Positions 16,586 to 30,617 are shown, counted from the stretch's first letter. The stretch: 64,000 nucleotides of DNA from Cichorium intybus (GCA_023525715.1 CM042010.1:62237729-62301728), one strand, 5' to 3'. Notes: generated by a model from the sequence alone, not told the origin. A program made the numbers and translations.

Positions 16586-18851
16586 GTCATCTGCATATGG
16601 AAAAAAAAGAATTCTAGGCTAAAATACTCTTTTTCATCATACAACAATCCAGCTGCTATTTCTGTATCGATGAGTTCAATTGAAAACTCTTGCATATAAA
16701 TATTGTGTCATTGCATAATCCATTTGAATGATCAATATTTCGTAAAAGGATTATAAAACATCCAATTTTGAGTTGTAGGTTGTGAAATGACAAACTTGAG
16801 ATTTGTTGAGCTTTAAATTTAATGTTGGTTTGTTGTCTACGATAGTTTATTAATTTCTAATTTTTAGTTTTTTATGTGATTATTCATGATTTTGAATAAT
16901 CAACTTATTATAATAAAAAGTAAAAACTTAAATTTATTATTTACGTATCCGATTCACCCATCTTTCTCATTATTATTACTACTTTTATCACATAGGAATC
17001 ACTAAAATTCTTGATAATAAGGTCTTTATAACAGTTCTCATTAATTTAATTAAGTCATATGATTATAGTCCACAAAAACAAATGTTCTCTGTTTTAATAA
17101 TTTATCAATACAATAATTGTTCATCTTTCCCATTTTTTATTTATATCTTTTTCATTATATTTCTATAGGTAAGCACTTAGACTTCTATTAAAAACCCTTT
17201 CTATCTATTATTTCAACAAATTCATTTCAATTAGGATAATCGACAAAACCTTCAAATTGTCAATTGTTAGTAGATATAAGCACACAACACTTTTAACATT
17301 TATCAATATTCATCAAAATATGAAAATGAATATACAAGCAATTGCATTTCAAATTTGTAAACCGTAAAGTTTATATACAACAAATGCCATAGCTTTCTTA
17401 GCCTAATAATTAATACACCTAAATTCAAACCATTTATAGAAACTAAAATATCACTTTCCTAGTTTTGAACAATTATGATCCAGGCATGTAGCAATGCGTT
17501 TTAAAACCTGCTGATGGTCAACATTAAGTAAATGAAATTGCTGTAAGAAAACCACCTACTTTAGCTTTCATACATCTATCATTAAAATACCAACGCTTGC
17601 ATCATTATACGAATAAAAAAGATAGCTATAATTAATGCCAAAAACAATCACGTCTACAGAAACATTAAACCAAGTTCATAAAAAACCATATTTCACTTCA
17701 AACTTAATAGATCAAATTTAGTTGTTTTTGTAGACACCAAAAACTCAAAGGCCAAAACCTAATTGTCATACTTAATTACTTACCATATCATAGGCATAGT
17801 GTTTTCCACAATCATGTCCAATCTGGATCTCAGCCCTCAAAAATCAAGTCTCTTTGTAGAAAGAAATATGATATAAATGGGAACTTACTTTGCAATTGGT
17901 TGTCTACAAACATGTTGCCAATTTTCATCTAACCCAATGGATTTAAAATGCACAACATCATTTTCCTGGGAGTGTATAAAATTTCAGCTTCACTGTTCAC
18001 AGTAATCAATATTTTTCCAAAAGCAATGTTATTTGGTCCATCTTTTCCTCTTATTAACACAAAAACAAAAAAGGAGTACAATAATGAAAATAAAGCACGA
18101 ATTATCTCACTGTTGACTATATAAGACAAACCAGGTTTAATGAAGTTGGAAAGCAAAGCAACTGAAACTTGTCTAGAATTATATCAACCAATTTCCCTAT
18201 CTCATGGAAATTAGTAGTAATATGTAGGAATTTGGTTGCCTATTCAAACTAAACTTGTATAATCTTACCATAACATGGAACCCAATCGTCTTCACCATTA
18301 AAACAAAACAGAAAAGAACCAATCTTTCAATGCATAAATTGATTAACAAACGATTAATGCATAACTTATAAAGTAAAATCAGAGGAGCACCAACATTGAT
18401 GCATAAGAAACGGACCAAAACGCATCTATTTGGTCTGTTTTTGGTACCCAATTGTATAGATTTGTACATACGGAAATATTTAAACACACTCTCAACTTTA
18501 ATCATAAAAAAAAACCAAAAAATAGATCAAAATACCAGTATTATCGGTAAAAAGAAAGTTTGAAAAATACCTTTTTGTAGACTTTCGTTGATCTAAAGTC
18601 GATATTGTTCCTTGTTGAACAAAACTTGCAAATTGATTTTTCTAAAAAACAGAAGATGAATGATTTTTCAATTCCCTTGATGAACTCTTCAAGGTGAAGA
18701 ATAGAGTCCGGCTCAATGTGATATTTCTAAAAACAAAAGATGAATAATGAAATTATTTACCTTGTTGAAGATTAAGAAACATAGTACCTAATTTCTTGAA
18801 GAAATGATGAGGCTCAAATCTAGTATCGCTGCTTCTGTAGATGGAATCGAT

Positions 18852-18883
<32 letters not shown>
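18852..18883. repeat. (GA)n microsatellite
   Basis: Fifteen or so GA units; read on the minus strand as CT, a composition usual for plant gene leaders. The flanking region 18820-19250 has openish minus-strand frames and may be a captured leader, but I recognise no gene. Confidence 0.9.
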
Positions 18884-18886
<3 letters not shown>

Positions 18887-19250
18887 AGAAGTAAACGAGT
18901 AAAGAGTTGTGGGATTACCTCTTCTAATCGGAAGTAGAAGTAGGTTGACGGTGTGAGCCGATTTGTAGGGTTTCCAAATGGAGTGGGAGGTACTCTTGTG
19001 CTCTGGTGCGATTTCGATTTTAAAAGGTAGTGATTGTGTGTGATTTCCGGGTACTCTGGTTTTGTGCTCTGGTGCTGCGATGATGATGTGGGTGGCCGAG
19101 GATTGTGATGCTTACAGGTAGCAAAGGCGGCGATTGTTGGCAAGTAGTCTTAGGGTTCCGCGAGGGTGAGAAAGGAAGTGAGGGATTCAAAAAGGGTGTG
19201 TGTGATTTATATGTGAACGGATTCAAAAGCCTTTTGGGTTTTTGATACAT

Positions 19251-19258
19251 ACTATGTT
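19251..19258. repeat. Target-site duplication of hAT element (left copy)
   Basis: ACTATGTT, repeated exactly at 21571-21578 directly outside the other end of the element. Eight bases is the hAT-superfamily length. Confidence 0.85.
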
Positions 19259-19457
19259 CATGCCGGTCCCGACGATTCAAATTCCCGGGACGAGCGAGAA
19301 AAAAAGGCCCTTAGGCTTTAGCGTGTAACAATAAACAAATTAAAGTACATAAACATAACACTAAACATAGCAAAATCATAGTATTTTAATGAGCTAACAT
19401 AGCAAAAAAAACATAGTATTTTATAGCACTAAACATAGCAAAAACATATCATAACAT

Positions 19458-20603
19458 CTAACCCATAACCCGTGAAGCTCTCCTGGCATTCTTGATAGCA
19501 AATTGGTTGATCAACTCTTCGTAGTTTATACTCTCTAAGATTTCGTTCTCGATAGATATCATCGCCAAACCACTAAGCCTATCTTGGGTCATTGTGGAGC
19601 GTAAGTAAGATTTCAATAACTTCAATTTCGAGAAACTCCTTTCTGCAGATGCCACCGTTACTGGAATAGTCAACAGTATCCTATATGCAATACTTGTATT
19701 TGGAAAATAATCAAGTTCTTTCAGAAACTTCAAAACTTCTATAGGGTTGCTAAATTCATTTGTGTACACGTCCAATGTCTCAAATAATTTCAACTCTGTA
19801 TAAAGTTCCTCAGCATCAACATCCGATCTTTGTTCAAACTTGAGTGCTTTTGCAAGACGATCACAAGACGACTTTAGATCTTTATCTTCAATTCCCCTCA
19901 AATTATGTGGAAATAAAAAACCAAACAATGTCTCATACTCTTTGAATTGTTGAAATCTTGCCTCAAGAGAAGAAGTAGCTTGCGCAACAATGTATAAGAA
20001 ATAATTAACTCTGAAATTCTCTTCAGCTGTAAATAAAACTTCACTACTTGAACTCTCATCAAACTTTCTTTTCCTTTGAATCAAACGCTTTTGTGGAAAT
20101 ACTGGATCAATACCCATCTCACTAGCAATCTCCTTAGCTTCATCAATTGCTTTTGCATAGCCAGTTTCTCTATAATCCTTGAAGTACTCAATCAATTTAT
20201 TTAATTCTGAAATAGCATTCTCAAGATGCATATCCTTTGATTGTAACTTTTTACTCACCATATTCACTTGGTTTAATACTTGATACCAGATCACAGTTGA
20301 TACCAAAAATTCGAAGTCACAAAGTTCTTTTTTTGCTAGTGAAGTTGCTTCACTTGCAATTGCAGGATCATTATCTTGTTCTCCAACTTGAAGTAAAGCA
20401 ACCCATACATCAAAAAGTTGTAGTTTAATAGCCTTTACACTCTCAACCCGACTTTCCCACCGAGTTTGACACAATGACTTAAGACTCCAAGTTTTAACAT
20501 TATCTTTCAAAATTTCCCACCTCTTTGTAGAATTTGCAAAGATGGTATAAATGCGTTGGATGTGTCCAAAAAAGTTATTTCCTTTAACACACGTATTAGC
20601 CAT
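19458..20603 (-). pseudogene. hAT-family transposase, internally deleted (zinc finger MYM-type 1-like)
   Basis: The 381-codon frame ends with the hAT C-terminal dimerisation domain: at about residues 308-345 it reads TIPVTVASAERSFSKLKLLK, the signature of the family, followed by RLSGLAMISIENE. The frame continues upstream of its first ATG (CDCHSLNLTLCDMANTC), so that Met is not the true start. A separate minus-strand piece at 20690-20795 reads KQPSGYQKLKKRKLEEEK, the usual N-terminus of plant TTF-type/ZMYM1-like hAT proteins. The TTF zinc finger and most of the following RNase H-like catalytic half are missing between them, so an internal deletion joined the two ends near 20640-20660. Usual length is about 750-800 residues. 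It is probably a non-autonomous copy. Confidence 0.8.
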
Positions 20604-20984
20604 ATCACATAAAGTTAGATTAAGAGAATGACAATCACAAGGAGTGTAACAATAAACTCATCAACATTCTCATCAACATGCTCATCAACAGGTTGTCTAA
20701 CAATAAACTTATGTAGAGCACCAAAGTCAGCCTTCTCTTTTCTTCTTCTAGTTTTCTCTTTTTAAGTTTTTGATACCCGGATGGTTGCTTAGACTTCATC
20801 ACTACAAGTTTCAATTTCATAAAGTCATAAACTCATAATCCAATTACAATTTCATAAAGTCATAATCCAATTTCAATTTCAAAAAAGCATAGTCCAATTT
20901 CACTTTCTTTCAACATTCAATTTCCTAAATGATTAAACATTTAAACTCATAAAGAGGTTTTGAAACCAACCAAAATTCAGCAAT

Positions 20985-21130
20985 TAACAATCTAAAGGAG
21001 TAAAATTCAGCAATTAACAATTTAAATGAGCAAAATTCAGCAATTAACAAAGGAATAGACTGATTTTAGCAAAATTTAGCAAAGGAATAGAAATCACGTT
21101 TTAATGGCACAAATTTAGCAAAGGAATAGA
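20985..21130. repeat. AT-rich tandem repeats inside the hAT element
   Basis: Repeats of AAAATTCAGCAATTAACAA and of TTTAGCAAAGGAATAGA; they lie between the transposase start and the right TIR. Confidence 0.75.
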
Positions 21131-21766
21131 CTGATTTTTGATTACCTGCTGGAGGTTTGAACCGTGATTTAGCAAATAACTATCGAGTGATCGTCTGATT
21201 CCGTGAACTCGTGAAGGGTTGAACTTTGAAGGCTTGAAGCAATGCGTGATTCTGATTCCGTGATTTAGCAATTAACAATTGTCAATTGTGAATTTCCAGG
21301 TCTGATTCAGTGAGGCGTGAAGCAGCGTGAGGCAATGCGTGAAGCCGTGAACGATCGATTACGAGTTTAGTAGTTTACGATTGCGTGAATGCGTGAAAGG
21401 AATTTACGTACCTGCTGGAGGTTTGAACCGTTAATGGATTAATTTTCAGCAATTGGGCTAATGAAGATTGGACCTAGTATAGTAGTATATTAAAAAAAAA
21501 AATATTGGGCCCCCTAAAAATTTGGGCCCTGTGCATTAGCCCCTCTTGCCCACCCTTGGAACCGGCTATGACTATGTTTTAGCCATCAATCACGGACCTT
21601 TTCAAACATAGATAACCGAATGAGATGAGAATTATTCAAACCATATGCATTAGAATATGTACGGTGTGCTTATTATTTTGGACCTCTTAATGACTCTTCT
21701 CGTCCAATCATTCTCATAAGGGCAATAACGTCAAAATGTCTTCCTTCGACGTGACGCAATCACGTG

Positions 21767-22249
21767 CAATGTTTTAAAACCCTGGTTTTTAGTTAACCTG
21801 GTGTGATGACCGGGTCACGGGTAACCGGTCCAACCAGTTTAACCGCCGGGTCAACCTGCTTTTATAATTTTCATATATTTTATATTTTTCAACATAATTA
21901 TATATATTTATAAAACATAAACAATAAAATTTCATCTTTGTGGTACCAAAATACATATTTTGTCAAGTTCTTATAAGAAATATTTACTAGATTTGACGAG
22001 CTAATAGTTAGTTGACTAATTTTAAAATTTAAGTTTTGAACTCTTTAACCAAGTTTTTAAAGTACAAATTCTAAATTCTTTTGTTCAACCGTCGGGTCAA
22101 CCCGGTTCCGGGTCACCGGTCCAACCGGTTTTTTGAGAAAACCGGCCGGTTCAATCCGAGTCGGAAATTAGCAAAAACCCGTTCGTAATCAACCCGCTCT
22201 CTTCACCGGTTTACGGTCCAACCGGGTCAACCCGGTTTTTAAAACATTG
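21767..22249. mobile_element. hAT-like MITE with 8-bp target duplication
   Basis: The 483-bp element starts CAATGTTTTAAAACCCTGG and ends with its inverse CCGGTTTTTAAAACATTG. Exact 8-bp duplications ATCACGTG lie at 21759-21766 and 22250-22257. Subterminal regions are packed with CCGGTCCAACCGGTTT and GGGTCAACCCGG motifs on both sides, a likely transposase-binding array, around an AT-rich core with no coding frame. Terminal repeat, duplication length and subterminal repeats all agree. Confidence 0.85.
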
Positions 22250-22299
22250 ATCACGTGCGACGCACGTCCACGGAACGAAATACGAACTCGATGATTTAA

Positions 22300-22445
22300 G
22301 TGGGTTTTTTTTCAACGTGATTTAAGTGAGTTTTTTTTCTCTTTTTTTTTCCTTTTTCGTTTTTTTGGTTTATTTATTTATTATTTATTTATTTTTTTTC
22401 AAAAAAAAATAATTTTTTTTATTTTTGATTATACTCGGTTTTTGG

Positions 22446-22476
<31 letters not shown>

Positions 22477-23130
22477 ATTTTTTTTGAATGCTACAGTACT
22501 CGATTTTTTATTTTTTTTTTGTTTTTATTTCATTTTATATGTATATTTTTTAATTTTTAATATTTTTTAATCTTAATTTAACATTTTTTTTCCGTATCTT
22601 TAATCAAATCATTTTGGATCATGATATTTTTAATCATAACGTTTTGGATCATGTATTTTTGGATCATAACAATTTGGATCATAGTTTTTTTTGCATCTTG
22701 GATCATAAGTTTTGAATCATTTTGTCGTTATATGTTTTGTTAACTCGTTTTGGATCATAACAACTTTTGGATCTTGGATCATAACGAATTTTGAATCTTG
22801 GATCATAATTTTGAATCATAAAACATATTTTGGTTTTAATATTTTTGGATCATATGTATTTTTTTGCTATTTTGAAGAATTTTTTTTACTTAAAATATAA
22901 AAATGAACACGAAAAAAACCTTTTTGTTCAAATTTTTTTTTTCAAACCTACTAATATAATATCTACAATTATCCCTTAAATTTTCATAATTTTTGAATTT
23001 TTTTTTTAATTTTTGATTTTATATAAAAATAAAAAATGAAAAATATTTTTTTTTTCAAATTTTCATGATTATGGTTGTTTTGTAGAGAATTAAATTTTAA
23101 GAACTTTGGTTTTTTCAGATTTTTTTTTAA
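22300..23130. other. T-rich low-complexity DNA
   Basis: Long stretches dominated by T and A (TTTTATTTATTTATT, TTTTTTTATTTTT). Apart from the repeat at 22612-22860 I see no gene or element; the 62-codon frame at 22712-22900 is a by-product of the repeat. Confidence 0.8.
22612..22860. repeat. Degenerate GGATCAT repeat
   Basis: At least ten copies of TTTTGGATCATAA-like units with irregular spacing (about 16-30 bp). Many carry the dam-like palindrome GATC, which has no special meaning in plants. Confidence 0.75.
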
Positions 23131-23400
23131 AGAAAAAAAAAGTTATTGCCAAAATAGAAAATGGGTGGAAAAATAAATATATCTAGCCAATAAGCAAGCG
23201 ACACGTGTCGTTGAGAGTGGGAGGCGTGTAGGTTCAATTTGGCTGGAGAGTTTAGCGCGTGAAGTCTTGTTAAATTACTCAAATGCCCTTCCAATTTTTG
23301 TTTTCTTTCCACTTAGTTTCAGACATTTACAAAAACAACCCCTAAATTTTAATACATGATCATTATTTACACATTGAATCTAATCCATCCATTTATCAAG

Positions 23401-25510
<2,110 letters not shown>

Positions 25511-25934
25511 TAAGATATACTATGGATTATAATTATTGTGTGGATGTAGGGCATTATATTGACCATTTGATCAACTAGATTAAAATTGATACTTCATTAG
25601 AATTAAAATAAAAATTAAATGTAAATACCTTATAAACCGAGTAACTAAGGGCATTCTAGACATTCTAATAAAATGAGATATAAGGTAAGGATCAAGTATC
25701 AAGGAAACATATTCCTTTATTCCCGGGTGAAGATTACGTATCCAAAAAAACGTCTCTTCAAATTCAAAAAAATTGGATTACAGCTTCAATCTAATCTAGT
25801 TTTCAAATTCAACTGATTTTCTTCCCATTCTAAAGAATTCGATAAGTATCAAACCTAAAACACAGCTGTGGTGCAATCATTCTGTTCGAAGTGCGCAACT
25901 TGAATTGCAAAAGTAAAAACCTTATTCTAGGGGA

Positions 25935-26090
25935 ATGAAGGGGAGTAGATCAAGTTCAAGGTTGAGGGAAAACTTCAAGAACAAGTTTACGAACACAGTA
26001 GATACAACATCGGATTTAGAGGATTACGATTTTGTTAATCCTCCTAAAGGAGTACGTTATTCTAATTTTGAAGTAATCGGTGATGTATGA
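25935..26090 (+). CDS. Short open frame, possible first exon of a transposon gene
   Basis: A 51-codon frame starting MKGSRSSSRLRENFKNKF and continuing NPPKGVRYSNFEVIGDV before a stop. Ser/Arg/Lys-rich, about 430 bp inside the TIR element. The stop overlaps a possible donor region and a plausible later exon begins near 27121 after a TATTGTAG acceptor. I do not recognise a family. It could be the N-terminus of the same gene as the remnant at 27074-27544 or a captured fragment. Confidence 0.3.
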   Translation: MKGSRSSSRLRENFKNKFTNTVDTTSDLEDYDFVNPPKGVRYSNFEVIGDV

Positions 26091-27073
26091 AAGAAAATTA
26101 TGTAAGTACAATTTGCATGTGTGATTTTGTGTTTAGTATCAATGTTAGAATGTTATTAAGTTTATGGTAAATTACGATTAGAGTTTAATTGTACTGTGAG
26201 AATCGTGCAATTTAGAATCAAAAGCATAAACAATGCATAATCATTCTAATAGAATTAAAAAAGCATTCTCTTAGGATAATATATTTGATAGAATAAAGTC
26301 AATGTGTGTGTATTTGAATTCTGATAGAATGGTATTCCTTATATGGATGAAATTGACACTCTTTTAAAATATTTTAAAATATGTAAGTCCAATGTTAATT
26401 TTTTTTCTGTTTATTTTGTTGTGAGTAAAGTCAATGTGTGTGTAGATGTGAATTCTGATAGAATATAATCATTTGTTTGTGTAAAGAATATGCTAATTTG
26501 TTAGAATACTTTAATGTGTATGTGTTTCTAATGTGTATGTGTTTATGGTAGAATATGATCCGTTGTTTGGTTTAATATGCTAATTTGTTAGAATACTTTA
26601 ATGTAGCTGATTCTTAAACCCAATGTATAAACATTAGTATGGTAATCTTTTAGAATGTTATGCATTCTGATAGAAATGGTATTCCTTCTACGGATGAGCT
26701 TCACCTTTTTAGAATATGGTCATGTGTTTATTTTGTTTTGAATAAAGTCAATGTGTATGTGTTTTTGATAGAATATGATCATCTAATTCTTTTGTTTTGA
26801 ATAAAGTCAATGTGTGTGTATATGATCATCTACTTGTTTAGTCAACTGTTTATATGCTACCATAATGTTATCGAGTTATACCTTAATATATAACCATGAA
26901 AATTATGAAAACATTTGATTGTTTTAGAATAATTTAATGTGTATATGTTTCTGTGAGATAAAGGCAGTTTGGTATGTGTTTTCTAAACAAATTTTAAAAC
27001 AGAGTTTGTGAGTGCATTCTATTAGAATACGGTAGAAGACAATATTTTATATATTATTTTATGAATGTAACAC

Positions 27074-27544
27074 TTGTATGGGTATATTGTTATGACTAAC
27101 CTTATCCTTGGTATTGTAGGAGCATACATTGTTAATGAAGGCCAACCTTTAGAGGGTGTTGCACAGGAAGGAAAAAATGTCACACCTAAGATACTTCATC
27201 AAGCCATTTTGATTGAAAGTACAACATTAAAGAAAAGGAAGGAGATGAATGTCGAATCATCTTCAAAAGTGAGATAAAAGAGTGAGGCACAATGTGTAAT
27301 AGACCAAATGAAAGAAGTACGATCGAAGAGGAAGTTTGAAAAGGCACATTTTACAACACATGCCAAAAGAACTACGGAAATCATGAGGAAGGTTGACAAA
27401 ACTTATGGCCCCATTCTAAGAAGATTACCGTCGAGAATGACACCGAGTAGGATAACGATGGTAGTTAAAACAATATCGGAAAGCCAAAAAAGGCGGTTCA
27501 AGAGATGAGGTTAGGATCGATATTAATTATTGATGAATGACAAT
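27074..27544 (+). pseudogene. Remnant of a plant MULE-associated ORF (Ulp1-type upstream domain)
   Basis: Two overlapping frames. The first (to 27277) is preceded by a splice-acceptor-like GTATTGTAG and reads NEGQPLEGVAQEGKNVTPK and beyond. The second (27308-27508) reads RRLPSRMTPSRITMVVKTIS then ESQKRRFK, after which a frame change gives EMRLGSILIIDE. Plant Ulp1-bearing Mutator-like ORFs have the same order: basic region, R-x-S/L-P, a K/R-x-I-x-x-L-x-x-x-Q-K segment and then E-M/I-G-F-G-S-L-L. This is resemblance by eye only. The peptidase domain itself is absent. Confidence 0.35.
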
Positions 27545-28178
27545 TTGTTTTAACATTTTTTAAGGTAGTTCGTCCTAGTGTTTTTTGATGATATCTTGAT
27601 TTAAAGCAACAATCAAGACGATCATGTTGAACACATGAAGCTAGTATTACAGGTGCTTAAGTGTCAATAATTTTATGCTAATAAGAAAGTGAATTCGCTA
27701 AGCAAAGGATAGGTTATTTGGGACATGTAATTTCTAGAGACGGGGTGGAAATGGACCTGAAAAAATTACATTCAATGATTTCTTTGCGTTAACCAAATAC
27801 TATTACGTACTTAAGGGGTTTTCTTAGTTTATCTGGGTATTGTCAGATGTTTTTTGGGGATATGGGAAATTGGCAAAACCGTTGACCGATCTGCTCAAAA
27901 AGAATAATTTTGGTTGGAACCATGAAGCACAATTATCGTTTGAACTATTAAAAAGTGCACTGATGTCGGCATTGGTTTTGGCGTTAATAGATTTTCTAAA
28001 CCGTTTTTCATAGAAAAAATGCATCGGGAGGAGGTCTTGGAGTTGTTCTTGTGCGAAATGAGAGACCGATTGCTTCTTATAGCCAAGCTTTGGGAGTCCG
28101 AGCACATCAAAGGACATTTATGAAAAAAGAACTCATGGCAATTGTTGTTGCTATTTCGAAAGTTATTGGGTCGAAAGT
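27545..28178 (+). pseudogene. Ty3/gypsy reverse transcriptase / RNase H fragment (part 1 of 3)
   Basis: The decayed frame begins near the catalytic motif, VLVFFDDILI, then continues through HMKLVLQVLK, RIGYLGHVISRDGVEMD, a thumb-region GYCQMFFGGYGKLAKPLTDL and the RNase H start (ALIDF, then PIASYSQALG, then RTFMKKELMAIVVAISK). These are in order for a chromovirus-type gypsy pol. Frameshifts and stops occur throughout, for example a stop right after FFDDILI. It is cut at 28178 by the tandem LTR element, whose duplication AAAGT repeats at 37308, and resumes at 37313. There is no LTR or primer site on the left. Confidence 0.8.
28174..28178. repeat. Target-site duplication AAAGT (left copy)
   Basis: AAAGT immediately before the first TGTTGG LTR end; repeated at 37308-37312 immediately after the last LTR. 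The gypsy reading continues across the pair, which confirms the insertion. Confidence 0.85.
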
Positions 28179-28341
28179 TGTTGGATTAGGTGTCTAAGCC
28201 ATGACTAATAATTTGTATTTACCTAATTAATAGTAGCAAAGTCCATTTGGGTTGCCCTCATAGCTAGAGGTTTGGTAGAAATTCCAGGAGAGAGAAAGGT
28301 TGATTTATTATGTGATTAATAAATCAATAGGAATAAAAGTG
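28179..28341 (+). repeat. Truncated first LTR of the tandem array
   Basis: Matches the first about 162 bp of the 743-bp LTR, to GGAATAAAAG, then switches to internal DNA equivalent to 35046 onward. Confidence 0.85.
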
Positions 28342-28342
28342 G

Positions 28343-29861
28343 TGAGAATAAGATCTTGATGAGATTCAAGATGCATAAGAAAGAGTCTCCGAAAGGAAAT
28401 GGTTTCCGGAAGTCATGACACAAGGATTATTAGTAATATTTGGATTCCGAAAGGGTTTTGGAATGAGATTACATCAGGTTCCACGAGCCTCTTGGACCAA
28501 TCAGAAGTGTTATTAACATATCCTGATGACTTGATGCTTAGAGTATAGTAAGTTGGATTCAGAATATAGCTTGGCTGAGAATACTAAATGGATTTTTGAA
28601 CACACGTGAGAAATCAATGGGCAATGATTAGGGTGAATGATTTGAAAAGAGTTTCAAATCAGTAAATGTTTACACCAGGATGTGGTGCTGTAAGGACTTC
28701 ATGGTTAAAGAGTTTCGTTGGGTTCTGATGGAGTGCATGTGGTTTATCGGCACATCATGATACCTTGAAATAGTCTTAGGGTGCAGTCATGTATACTAAA
28801 GATCCCGAGAACCATGGGCAGTCACGGTACATCACCGGGATGGAGTTGTGAGAGAGAAAGACAGAATGACAAATTGAGATATCATCGGAAGAGTATCTGA
28901 TAGGATCATCTGCAATAAAGTGTATAAGTGTTAGATACTTGGATACATAGAAAGAGTGAAAAGGTCATTTAGTTAAATAGACATAAATATAAAAGGCTTG
29001 AATTGAGAGTTTAAAAGAGAATAAGAAACTGATAATAGTTGTGATAAATCCGACTTGGTGATTACCTCGTGGAGACTTGGTAATAAGCAGGAGTAGCTTC
29101 CAGATTTTATGTTTCGCTTTCGCATGCTTTACTTCCTGAATAATTGGATTATTCAAATATCCACAGTCGCTCATACTTTTAGGGAGTAAGTATGAAGGAA
29201 GACTGTCATGAATTGGTTTGTAGATTGTCTAAGGAGTTATACATTGCAATAAGATTGCTGCAACGTTCATGAGTACTTGGAAATGGAGATTTGAGTATTG
29301 GATAAACCCGCGCTCAATAGATTGCTTCATGGATTACATCACGAGCAATGTTGAGACGATAATATCTTATGATCTTTAAGTGGAGAGATATGAGTTATAA
29401 TTTACGAGGCGGTTGTTCATTGATAGTACGAAAATGCATCGGTAACTCGATGTTATAAAACGTGCTGTTGTGAGTGATTTGTCTGCTAAAAGATATAAGC
29501 ATATGAGTCGAAGCTTATTCGTCCCTTGACCCTGACGGGAAACAGATATCTGTAGGCCTCTCGATGATTTTGAAGTTGACTAAAGTGCTGGCCAGCCACG
29601 ACTGAATTGATATGTTCAATTAGAAGTCTTATGTCATATGCAAGATCGGAAATCGGGAAACAGTGTGTCAGACAGAGATTGATCTCAATCCATGTCTCAT
29701 GTCTGAAAATATCTTGTTGGACGGAGGATCATCTAATCACTTATCTATGGACAGAACTGACTAGGTCAGAGTTCGGCAGCAGTTTCTAGGAAGCTACAGT
29801 TTGCTGATTAATTAGAGGTTAAATTGGTAATTATAGTCATAGACTTATCCAAGTGGGAGAC
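28343..29861 (+). repeat. Internal-region duplicate of 35046-36564
   Basis: Co-linear with 35046-36564 at a constant offset of 6703 bp with only scattered substitutions and no net indel. The minus-strand 69-codon frames at 28965-29174 and 35668-35877 are identical, which shows how recent the duplication is. Ends with the same polypurine AAGTGGGAGAC before the next LTR. Confidence 0.9.
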
Positions 29862-30184
29862 TGTTGGATTAGGTGTCTAAGCCATGACTAATAATTTGTA
29901 TTTACCTAATTAATAGTAGCAAAGTTCATTTGGGTTGCCCTCATAGCTAGAGGTTTGGTAGAAATTCCAGGAGAGAGACAGGTTGATTTATTATGTGATT
30001 AATAAATAAATTGGAATAAAAGAAATAGTTTGTTAATATATTAAAGTGACAATATATTAATTAGAAACTATATTAATTGATTAATAATTAATCATGAATT
30101 AATTGGATTAATTTCTGTGGCATTAATTAGATTAATCAGGAGGACAGGGGCTAAAGTTGTTCCAATTCAATAGTTGAATTAACA

Positions 30185-30220
30185 CACGCGGCGTGCCAAT
30201 GTATAGGTCGCGGCGCGCGT
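30185..30220 (-). promoter_or_regulatory. Paired 11-bp GC box with 11-bp spacer, in LTR
   Basis: On the minus strand the region reads as two GCGCGCCGCG-type boxes separated by 11 bp, about 90 bp upstream of the LTR TATA box. The copy in the third LTR (36889-36923) is cleaner. The same layout occurs in Athila-like DNA at 54991, 55080 and 57470. Function unknown. Confidence 0.5.
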
Positions 30221-30308
30221 ATGAATAATCCAGAAAATGGCTTAGAGATTGGGTGTATCTCTGTTTGAAAGTCAAACGAGGTTTATCTGTAAGGGTCATT
30301 TGGTAGCC

Positions 30309-30317
30309 TATAAATAG
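30309..30317 (+). promoter_or_regulatory. LTR TATA box
   Basis: TATAAATAG in the middle of the LTR, the expected place for the U3 promoter; conserved in the third LTR (GCCTATAAATAGGG near 37012). Confidence 0.65.
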
Positions 30318-30605
30318 GGACCCCTGGACCTCATAATTAAGTGCTATTCTCTTCTGTTCTCTCTGGAATTTCCGTGACCTATCCCTCTGGCTCCCTAGGT
30401 GTGATCTCATTTGAGGCAGGACATTTGTGCTGCTTAGCTTCAAGATTAAACTAAAGGTTAGTTTTTTCTGTTTTTATTCTTTTAGTTAATTTTTATTTGG
30501 CCTTTAGGAAATTAGTTACATGTTCAAAGTAAGAAAACATAGATCCTATCTAGGTTGCATGTGAACTTAGGGTTTTAGTTCATAGATTTGAAGAAAACCC
30601 AACAG

Positions 30606-30617
30606 TGGTATCAGAGC
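30606..30617 (+). other. Primer-binding site, tRNA-iMet type
   Basis: TGGTATCAGAGC one base after the LTR end, complementary to the 3' end of plant initiator-Met tRNA. It fixes the element orientation as plus and marks 29862-30604 as a 5' LTR. Confidence 0.9.

Larger units (their letters stand above)
19259..21570 (-). mobile_element. hAT element (ZMYM1/TTF-type), deleted derivative
   Basis: A 2312-bp element bounded by exact 8-bp duplications ACTATGTT. The left end is CATGCCGGTCCC and the inverted right end CATAGCCGGTTCC, a short imperfect TIR. It encodes the C-terminal part of a hAT transposase on the minus strand (19458-20603). The N-terminal start is also still present (minus, about 20640-20800), but the zinc-finger middle is missing. 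AT-rich tandem CAGCAATTAACAA repeats lie at 20985-21060. Ends, duplication and coding content agree, so the boundaries are well supported. Confidence 0.82.
29862..30604 (+). repeat. Second (5') LTR, 743 bp
   Basis: Starts TGTTGG and ends CCCAACA, directly followed by the primer site. Contains a TATAAATAG box at 30309-30317 and a paired GC box at 30185-30220. By eye it differs from the third LTR at about 20 positions (about 97% identity). Confidence 0.9.

Noticed and set aside
21767..22249. Cluster of CCGG-rich palindromes as a CpG-island promoter
   Set aside because: Exact 8-bp duplications and inverted ends show that it is a MITE.
27824..28117. Minus-strand 97-codon frame
   Set aside because: It lies opposite the gypsy RT/RNase H text, which has the recognisable motifs on the plus strand.
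28965..29174. Minus-strand 69-codon frame present identically at 35668-35877
   Set aside because: Identity is due to recent duplication of the internal region and not to selection; there is no start context or family.
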